In this document: positions 58,055-64,000 of the stretch, piece by piece
Layout: every line of letters begins with the position of its first letter
Position numbering within the stretch: position 1 is the stretch's first letter
Made by a program: the position numbers and the translations under genes
From: Roseomonas haemaphysalidis
GTDB lineage: Bacteria; Pseudomonadota; Alphaproteobacteria; Acetobacterales; Acetobacteraceae
DNA length: 64,000 bases
Assembly: GCF_017355405.1 (NCBI RefSeq)
Contig: NZ_CP061178.1
Location: forward strand, 186,001-250,000
Direction of reading: 5' to 3'
The notes under the pieces: generated by a model
Seen by the model: the letters and a program-made list of their open reading frames with translations, nothing else
Told to the model about the DNA's origin: nothing
Database searches by the model: none

Positions 58055-59185
58055 TCAGCCGCTGAGAGATGTCCAGTACGTGCCCTGAAACGGAACCGCG
58101 CTGAAGCGTTTGTTGAAGGCTTCCATGGTCGGGCGGGGGTCGAACATCGCGCGGGCATCAGGGTGTAGCCAACCGGCCAGCGCCTCCAGCGCCACCAGAT
58201 GCTGTGGCATCTCGTTGAACCCGTGCCACAGCGCGAAGGCGCGGCCGTCGGCGACGGGCGGCAGTTCCGCCAGCCCCTGTGCCCGCAGCATATCCGCCAG
58301 GCTGCGCGCCGCGAGATCGGGCGCGATGCCAGCACCCAGGGAGACACCGCCACGTCCGTTGTAGACGCCGCCTGTGGTGACATAGGCATCGGCCGGATGC
58401 GTCAGCACGTATTCCTTGTGCAGCTGGCCCAAAGGCCGCCGCAACAGGTCGGCCGCGATGCTGCGGGCCGCCACGCGCAGCAGCAGGGCGGCAAAGCTTC
58501 CCTGGGCGATGGAATAGCAGCATTCCCGCCCTCCACCGTGGTTGTGCAGCAGGACGCGTTGCGTCGGGGGGCTGTGGTCGGCGAACCAGCGGTCCAGCCG
58601 GGTGAGCCCTGCCGCATAGAACTCCGATAGCGCCGCCGCCTGCGATGGGCGACCGAGCAGCGCTCCCAAAATGCCGATGCTGGGTAGAGTGTCCCGCAAT
58701 GGCTCCGCCATGCAGTCGATCACGGCGACAGGGATGCCGAGCGCGGCGACTTTGTCCAGCGTTTCGCCGCGCCCCTCGGCATCCACGGCACCCGCATTCA
58801 TGCGGTTCAGCAGGATGAGGTCAGGCTGGAGCTGCACCACCGCTTCGAGCGACATATCGCCCAGCACGCGGCGGCCAAGCTGCGGCACCGTGTCGATCTC
58901 GGGAAAGCGCTTCCGCCACAGGCTGTATTCATCGGGCAGCACCACCGGAAGGTCGCTCGCCCAGCCGGCGAGCAGCGACACCGGATCGGGATGCAGCAGC
59001 CCCATCAGGCTGAGCAGCCGCCCCTGGCCGAGCACGATGCGGCGCGCCGGCCGGTCCAGCCGCACGCTCCGTCCCAGGAGATCGGAAACGACAACTGTTT
59101 CCTGCGCCCGCACCAGGGCCGGCGCGGCGACGGCAAGGCCGGCAGCGAGCAGCGCGCGGCGTCGCAGGGGCACGCGGCCGCTCAA
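58055..59185 (-). CDS. Fe-chelate/cobalamin-type periplasmic binding protein (PF01497-like)
   Basis: A 376-aa binding protein. A Tat-like signal (LRRRALLAAGLAVAAPALVRAQ) precedes a mature part with VVSDLLGRSVRLDRPARRIVLG, typical of FepB/FecB/BtuF proteins, and LEAVVQLQPDLILLN. The TTG at 59185 overlaps the receptor gene's stop as TTGA; GTG at 59173 is an alternative. The gene follows the TonB-dependent receptor. No FecCD-type permease or ATPase is in the window, so the import route is incomplete here. Confidence 0.88.
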   Translation of the reverse strand: MSGRVPLRRRALLAAGLAVAAPALVRAQETVVVSDLLGRSVRLDRPARRIVLGQGRLLSLMGLLHPDPVSLLAGWASDLPVVLPDEYSLWRKRFPEIDTVPQLGRRVLGDMSLEAVVQLQPDLILLNRMNAGAVDAEGRGETLDKVAALGIPVAVIDCMAEPLRDTLPSIGILGALLGRPSQAAALSEFYAAGLTRLDRWFADHSPPTQRVLLHNHGGGRECCYSIAQGSFAALLLRVAARSIAADLLRRPLGQLHKEYVLTHPADAYVTTGGVYNGRGGVSLGAGIAPDLAARSLADMLRAQGLAELPPVADGRAFALWHGFNEMPQHLVALEALAGWLHPDARAMFDPRPTMEAFNKRFSAVPFQGTYWTSLSG

Positions 59186-61317
59186 AACCGTACCGTGGCG
59201 CTGGCGATCACCTGGAGAGGCTCCCCCACGGCGACCCCGAGGTTGGTTCCGATCGAGGAGGTGTAGTAGGTCCGGTCGAACATGTTCTTGACGTTCACCT
59301 GCAGCCGCAGCGGCGTGTCCTGCACGCGGGTGTCATAGGCTACGAAGGCATCGAACGCCTGATAGGCCGGAAGGGCGAAGCTGTTGGCGCGGTCGCCTTC
59401 TCTCGCGCCCATGTGGCGGCCGCCAAAGCCGGCGCGCAGGCCTTCCGAGCCCAGCACGGCACCGAAATCATAGGTCAGGAACAGCGCGGCGGTGTGGCGC
59501 GGCACCAGGGCCGGGCGGTTACCCTTGATCTCCGGGTCATCCGTGACCTCGGCATCGGTGAAGGCGTAGCTGCCGATGACGCTGAGCTGCGGCGTGATCC
59601 GCCCGGCGAAGTCCGCCTCGACGCCACGCGAGCGGACCTCGCCCGCCGTGGCATTGAAGCTGACACCGCCGATCTCGTACCGGTACAGCACATTCTGCTT
59701 GACGATGTCGAAGGCCGCGACGGTGGCTGTCAGTCCATCCAGCAGGTCGAACTTGGCACCCACTTCCCAGGAATCGCCGGTTTCCGGCGGGGGCGCGCCA
59801 TAGGCGTTGGCGATGGAGGAGTTCGGCTTGAAGGACTGGCTGTAGCTGGCATACAGCGACACGTCCGGCCGCAGTTTGTAAACGAGGCCGAGCCGCGGCA
59901 CCACGCGGCTGTCGTTGCTGTCGGTGTTCAGATTGAAGGGTCGGCCCTTGCCGGCCACCTGGTCGAAATGCTGGAAGCGGAGCCCGCCCACCACGATCCA
60001 GCGGTCATTCAAATGGATCGCATCCTGTGCGTAGACGGATTCGGTGATCAGCCGCTCTGTCTGGTCGCTGTCCGCAGCGGCGCCGATCCGGCCCGGGGGC
60101 GCCAGAAGGCCGTAGACCGGATGAGAGATGTTGAAGCCGCCCCGGTTGACACCGCGCACCAGCTCCGCCCGGCGGGTACTGCTGTAATCGTAGGAGATGC
60201 CGAACAACAGGTCATGCCGCATGCCCAGCAGCTCGGCCTGTCCGGTGAGATCGGCCCGCAGAGCGTGCGAAAACATGGCTGAATCCTCGGTCGCATCGGC
60301 GCGCCGGGTCAGCTGTCCGGTCCTGGCATTGTAGCTGATGATGCGGGCGTTCTGGTCCGCGTAGTTGTTCAGGCTGTAGGCGTAGCCGGCGGACAGGCTC
60401 CAGTTGTCGTTGATCCGGTGCGTCCCCCGCAACGTGGCGTAGTCGGTGTAGCCGCGAGACACATTAAAGGGTTCGTCGAAGCGCGCCCGGCGGGATGCCG
60501 GCACGGCCCTGCCGGTCGCCGGGTCGAAGACGGTGCCACGGTCGAAGGGCACCGCGTAGTCCTCATGGAAATAGGAGGCCTCCAGCGTGGTGTCGGCGCC
60601 GTACCACGCGAGCGAGGGCGCGATCTGCGTGCGCTTGAGGCTGCCAAAATTCCGCCAGTACTCTTGGTTCTGATAGTCACCAGACAGGCGGAAGGCCAGG
60701 CCATGCTCGCCCAGGGGGCCGGTGGCATCGAAGCCGGTGGAACCACCACCAAAGCTGCTGCCGCGCAGCGCCAGGACGCCTTGCTGCTGCAATTGCGGCC
60801 GTCGGGTCCGGACGTTGACCAGGCCGCCGGGGTCCAGGATGCCGTAGAGTGCCGATGCCGGACCCTTCAGCACCTCCACATAGTCGGTCATCACCGTGAA
60901 GCTGCGCGGCACCACAGTGCGCAATCCGTCGATCATGATGGAGCCATCGCGATTGTCGCCGAAGCCCCGGCGAAGAAAGGCATCCTGTGTGCCGCCGAGG
61001 TTGTTGGCCTGAGCGATGCCGCTGACATTGGCGAGCGCATCGTCCAGCGAAGCGGCCTGCTGGTCCTGCAACACCTCGCGCGGCACGACGGCAATGGCCT
61101 GCGGCACGTCGAGGATCGGTGTTGCTGTGATGCTGCCCAGCGTGCTGTCCAGGGGCTGATAACCAGCATTCGCGGATGACCGGCCTCGGACCTCGACGGT
61201 CGGCAACAACAGCGGCGCCATGGAGTCCTGAGCCCAGCCTGATCCGGCGGGGAGGACACTGCCGCAGGCGGTGGTGACAAGAAGCAGGGCGCGGGGGTGT
61301 GGAAGACGCACGGGCAT
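59182..61317 (-). CDS. TonB-dependent siderophore receptor
   Basis: A 711-aa outer-membrane receptor. After the signal peptide (RALLLVTTACGSVLPAGSGWAQ), PTVEVRG may be the TonB box. The plug domain has ILDVPQAIAVVPREVLQDQQ and VLKGPASALYGILDPGGLVNV, the siderophore-receptor pattern. The barrel ends in ATVRF with the terminal Phe typical of outer-membrane proteins. ATG 61317 was chosen because AAGGGA lies just upstream and the signal starts there. A Fur-like box lies 72 bp upstream. It imports a ferric siderophore; which one cannot be said. Confidence 0.94.
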   Translation of the reverse strand: MPVRLPHPRALLLVTTACGSVLPAGSGWAQDSMAPLLLPTVEVRGRSSANAGYQPLDSTLGSITATPILDVPQAIAVVPREVLQDQQAASLDDALANVSGIAQANNLGGTQDAFLRRGFGDNRDGSIMIDGLRTVVPRSFTVMTDYVEVLKGPASALYGILDPGGLVNVRTRRPQLQQQGVLALRGSSFGGGSTGFDATGPLGEHGLAFRLSGDYQNQEYWRNFGSLKRTQIAPSLAWYGADTTLEASYFHEDYAVPFDRGTVFDPATGRAVPASRRARFDEPFNVSRGYTDYATLRGTHRINDNWSLSAGYAYSLNNYADQNARIISYNARTGQLTRRADATEDSAMFSHALRADLTGQAELLGMRHDLLFGISYDYSSTRRAELVRGVNRGGFNISHPVYGLLAPPGRIGAAADSDQTERLITESVYAQDAIHLNDRWIVVGGLRFQHFDQVAGKGRPFNLNTDSNDSRVVPRLGLVYKLRPDVSLYASYSQSFKPNSSIANAYGAPPPETGDSWEVGAKFDLLDGLTATVAAFDIVKQNVLYRYEIGGVSFNATAGEVRSRGVEADFAGRITPQLSVIGSYAFTDAEVTDDPEIKGNRPALVPRHTAALFLTYDFGAVLGSEGLRAGFGGRHMGAREGDRANSFALPAYQAFDAFVAYDTRVQDTPLRLQVNVKNMFDRTYYTSSIGTNLGVAVGEPLQVIASATVRF

Positions 61318-61388
61318 GTCCCTTTGGTGCAGGCAAGGCGAAGGCCGGGGCATGGGCCATGGCGCCAATCGTCAGGCAGGCACGCGAA

Positions 61389-61403
61389 TAAGAATGATTC
61401 TCA
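61389..61403 (-). promoter_or_regulatory. Fur-box-like site upstream of the TonB receptor
   Basis: On the minus strand TGAGAATCATTCTTA matches the 7-1-7 Fur model (TGATAATNATTATCA) in 11 of 14 positions. It lies 72 bp before the receptor start. Iron-dependent repression is the expected reading. Confidence 0.65.
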
Positions 61404-61625
61404 ATGAAGTCAAGTTGAGAAGGGACGCATGGTTGCCGCTCAGGCGCCAAGCGTCCCCCGACCCTGCTCCCTTCTTTTGGGACATCGCGAGGAGCACACA
61501 CCTTTCTGGTTCTTCGCCGCCTGGGCCTTTGATCGATGACGCTTCGGCCCGCTTGACGAGACATCGGGCGAGGCCAGGGTGCACCGACGTCAACGACCGC
61601 TGGTGTGGCATGCCATGGTGCGTAT

Positions 61626-61646
61626 AATTGCGAATTAATCGCAATT
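61626..61646. promoter_or_regulatory. Perfect 8-5-8 palindrome before the ABC exporter
   Basis: AATTGCGA-ATTAA-TCGCAATT ends 11 bp before the exporter's ATG at 61658. Its outer TTGCGAA/TCGCAA arms resemble variant Fur-type sites, but it may bind another regulator. Its position would block transcription or initiation. Confidence 0.55.
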
Positions 61647-61657
61647 GGATCACCCTC

Positions 61658-63484
61658 ATGTCCGCTGTCGATCACCCAGACAGAACCAGCAAGCAGGCTG
61701 GAAAGGGCGGTGATCTGCGGCGCGTCGCTGCCACCCTGTGGCAAAGCGCCGTGCCTTTGATGCGCTGGCAGATGGCGGGCCTCCTGGCCTGCGCAGCCCT
61801 GGGCTCCGCGTTCCAGGCTCTGTCCCCCCTCGCCCTGAAGGCCATCGTCGACGGTTTTGCCGGGGGCTTCCTCGCCGTGGTCGTGCCGGTCATGGCCTAT
61901 GCGGGGCTGATCGGCGCCGCGCGGGTCGTCCCGGCGGTGGCCCTCTGGGGACATCAGCGGCTGTCGCGACGGATCGAGCGCGTCCTCACCTTGCGGGCCT
62001 ACGCACGGTTGCTCGACCTGCCGCATGCCTTCTTCCTGCAACATCGCAGCGGCGAGATGGCCCGCACCGTGTCGGATGGTGTGGGGGGCCACACCGTCGT
62101 GCTGATGGCGCTGATCTTCTCGGTCCTCCCCTTCGTGGTGGAGGTGGGGATCGCGGTCCTGGTGCTGTCCACCAGCGCCCTTCCCTGGTCGGTCACCGGG
62201 ATGCTGATCGTCTTTATCGCGATCTATGGCTGCGTCTTCGAGAAGACCGTGGCCGGCGTGCGTGCCTCCCACCGGGACGCCATGAAAGACACGGCCGCGG
62301 CCGCCGGGATCGCGCAGGACGCCTTCACCAACCACGAGGCGATCAAGCTGTTCGCGCGGGAAGGCTATGTGGTGGACCACGTGGCGGAGGGCCTGGCCCG
62401 CAGCGACCGCCACTGGTTCCGTTACATGCGCCTGAGTGGGCTGGGCGGGGCCGCGCAGGGCCTGGTGATTGCGGCCGCCATGGGGTGCACCCTGCTGCTG
62501 ACCGCACGGGAGGTGGCCGCCGGGCGGCTGACGGCGGGCGACTTCGTGCTGGTCGGCGCCTATGTGCTGCAGGTGATGGGCCCGGTCGAACGGCTGGGCC
62601 ACCTGGCCCGGGAAGTGACGCGGGGGCTGGACCAAGCACAGCGGCTCCGCCTGCTGCTGACGGAGCCGTCCGAGCGCGAACTCCACCCCGGACGGGCCGC
62701 GATGCCGACCGGCGGCGCCCTGTCCGTGCAGGTGCGGGGCCTGCGCTTCGGCTATGGCGACCAGGAGGTCCTGCGCGGCGTCGACCTCGACATCCCGGCG
62801 GGACACACCCTGGCGGTTGTGGGCCGCAGCGGCGCCGGGAAGTCGACTTTGGCCAAACTCTTCGTTCGGCTGTACCCGGCCACCGCGGGGCAGATCCTGC
62901 TGGATGGCGTGTCGATCAAAGACCTCGACCTGCATGGCCTGCGATCCGCCATCGCCGTGGTACCGCAGGAGACAGTGCTGATGCATGACACGCTGCGTCG
63001 CAACGTCGCGTTCGGACGGCCGGACGCCAGCATGGCGGAGATCGAGCAGGCAGCGCAGGCGGCAGGTCTGGACCAGCTTGTCGCCTCGCTGCCTGAGGGG
63101 TGGGAGACCGTGGTTGGCGAGCGGGGACTGCGCCTGTCGGGGGGTGAGCGGCAGAGGGTGGCCATCGCCCGGGCGCTGTTGAAGCAGCCGCGGCTCCTGG
63201 TACTGGACGAGGCGACCGCGTCGCTCGACACCCGGACGGAGCGCGAGGTGCAGCTCCAGTTGGACCGACTGGCGCAACGGACGACGACACTGGTGATTGC
63301 GCACCGGCTGTCGACGATCCGCGAAGCTGATCAGATTGTCGTACTGGATGCCGGCGCGGTGGCCGAGCGCGGGAGCCACGATGACCTGCTGCGGCGCCAG
63401 GGGCTCTACGCCTCCTTGTGGTACGCGCAGAGTGAGGAAGAGAGGGCTGAGGCCGACAATCCTGCCGGCCATGTCGGCCGTTGA
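61658..63484 (+). CDS. ABC exporter, fused permease-ATPase, Atm1/HMT1-like
   Basis: A 608-aa half-transporter. Six membrane segments span residues about 30-310, with QDAFTNHEAIKLFAREGYV in the Atm1-type coupling region. The ATPase has Walker A GRSGAGKST, signature LSGGERQRVAIARA, Walker B LLVLDEATASLD and the H-loop IAHRLSTI. Atm1-like exporters move glutathione-linked metal or sulfur compounds; others in iron loci export siderophores. ATG 61658 was chosen because the upstream TTG (61628) lies inside the palindrome. It is divergent from the TonB receptor, with Fur-like elements between. Confidence 0.9.
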   Translation: MSAVDHPDRTSKQAGKGGDLRRVAATLWQSAVPLMRWQMAGLLACAALGSAFQALSPLALKAIVDGFAGGFLAVVVPVMAYAGLIGAARVVPAVALWGHQRLSRRIERVLTLRAYARLLDLPHAFFLQHRSGEMARTVSDGVGGHTVVLMALIFSVLPFVVEVGIAVLVLSTSALPWSVTGMLIVFIAIYGCVFEKTVAGVRASHRDAMKDTAAAAGIAQDAFTNHEAIKLFAREGYVVDHVAEGLARSDRHWFRYMRLSGLGGAAQGLVIAAAMGCTLLLTAREVAAGRLTAGDFVLVGAYVLQVMGPVERLGHLAREVTRGLDQAQRLRLLLTEPSERELHPGRAAMPTGGALSVQVRGLRFGYGDQEVLRGVDLDIPAGHTLAVVGRSGAGKSTLAKLFVRLYPATAGQILLDGVSIKDLDLHGLRSAIAVVPQETVLMHDTLRRNVAFGRPDASMAEIEQAAQAAGLDQLVASLPEGWETVVGERGLRLSGGERQRVAIARALLKQPRLLVLDEATASLDTRTEREVQLQLDRLAQRTTTLVIAHRLSTIREADQIVVLDAGAVAERGSHDDLLRRQGLYASLWYAQSEEERAEADNPAGHVGR

Positions 63485-63578
63485 ACTGCCTCCGTTGCCA
63501 GAGGCATTCACAGTGTGGGGGCAAGGAAAGGTGCGCCCATACCGCTCCCTTTTTGACCGCTTTTGGTAAGAGTTGAGT

Positions 63579-63601
63579 CACGATAATTATCTATTATCGT
63601 G
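63579..63601. promoter_or_regulatory. Perfect 9-5-9 inverted repeat, candidate operator
   Basis: CACGATAAT-TATCT-ATTATCGTG lies 94 bp after the exporter stop and about 107 bp before the VOC gene. It contains GATAAT/ATTATC half-sites like those of Fur boxes, though the spacing differs. No T-run follows, so it is more likely an operator than a terminator. Confidence 0.45.
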
Positions 63602-63707
63602 CTGGAACCGCAGAGGGTGGCTTAGTGCCACGGTTCCACCGTTGCTGTGCATGTCCGCACCCAACCCCGAAGCAGACACCCAGCTCGTTTGCCGGTAGAA
63701 CGGCCGC

Positions 63708-64000
63708 ATGATGGAACACGCAAAGATCCGGGTTCAACGCGCCGATCATGTCGGCTTCGCGGTTGCGTCTCTCGATGAGAGCCTTCGGTTCTGGGTTGAT
63801 GGGCTCGGCGCGCGGCTCGTGCGAACCGGTGAAATGGAGGGCGAGTTCCTCGGCCAAGTGACGGGGGCCCATGGGGCACAGGTGCGCTTGGCGATCGTGT
63901 CCTTAGCGTGTCTGACGATCGAACTCTTGGAGTATCGGGGCCTGGATCGGCCGGGCGTGCCGGCCAAGCCGTTCGACCCTGGCTTCGCGCATCTCGCTCT
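63708..64000 (+). CDS. VOC (glyoxalase/methylmalonyl-CoA epimerase-like) protein, 5' part
   Basis: A frame open to the window's end (97 codons seen). It begins with two ATGs at 63708 and 63711, of which one is the start; no strong ribosome site is seen. RADHVGFAVASLDESLRFWVD with its metal-site His and IELLEYRG with its metal-site Glu mark a vicinal-oxygen-chelate fold of the epimerase/glyoxalase kind. The reaction cannot be named from the fragment. Confidence 0.8.
   Translation, partial: MMEHAKIRVQRADHVGFAVASLDESLRFWVDGLGARLVRTGEMEGEFLGQVTGAHGAQVRLAIVSLACLTIELLEYRGLDRPGVPAKPFDPGFAHLA

Larger units (their letters stand above)
61318..61657. other. 340-bp divergent control region of the iron cassette
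   Basis: It holds the Fur-like site at 61389-61403 on the receptor side and the palindrome at 61626-61646 on the exporter side. About 220 bp between them shows no further structure. Confidence 0.55.

Noticed and set aside
60677..63511. A 944-codon open frame on the minus strand
   Set aside because: It lies across the ABC exporter and part of the TonB receptor in other frames and contains no family motif.

Overview
The window is high-GC DNA, densely packed with short intergenic gaps. It looks like accessory or catabolic chromosome (or large replicon) of an environmental alphaproteobacterium. The crowd of solute-binding proteins, an orphan TTT-type (Bug) receptor, twin-arginine signal peptides and GTG/TTG starts coupled to upstream stops suggest a Roseomonas-like member of the Acetobacteraceae. 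That placement is an inference from gene content. No rRNA or tRNA gene, insertion sequence, CRISPR array or phage gene was recognised.

Layout. 2-1471: 3' part of an aconitase-type hydratase. 1652-5437: GntR regulator with two N-terminal winged helices, a C45-type autoprocessing acyltransferase/amidohydrolase and an orphan family-5 solute-binding protein (SBP). 6091-12113: sugar-acid module (RraA-like aldolase, carbohydrate ABC importer without ATPase, enolase-superfamily dehydratase, convergent IclR regulator). 12567-23495: phosphate-ester module with a UTRA regulator, a 1560-aa metallophosphoesterase with one RTX-like repeat and DUF4214 units, an EEP-family phosphatase/nuclease, and a convergent ugpBAEC importer with a good Pho box. 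24198-29559: complete Dpp/Opp-type importer. 29825-34429: PhnW-like aminotransferase, orphan SBP, dihydroxyphthalate-decarboxylase-like protein and SDR. 34858-39875: LysR regulator, orphan SBP and two tandem serine hydrolases. 40423-46599: LysR, Bug receptor, and an AbrB-family membrane protein/orphan SBP/amidase operon. 47054-55403: second peptide-type importer with a fused double ATPase, two M20-family proteins and a UTRA regulator. 55904-57979: amidase and divergent TetR with twin operators. 58055-63484: Fe-chelate binding protein, TonB-dependent receptor and Atm1-like ABC exporter with Fur-like sites. 63708-end: start of a VOC-superfamily protein.

The genes read as a scavenging region. 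Importers or lone binding proteins capture amides, peptides, esters, sugar acids, glycerol phosphates and ferric chelates; neighbouring C45, M20, amidase, serine-hydrolase and phosphodiesterase enzymes would open them; small local regulators control each cassette, several with visible palindromic operators. The most distinctive patterns are four related SBP genes lacking permeases, each beside a different enzyme set, and the Pho-box-linked phosphodiesterase/ugp locus.
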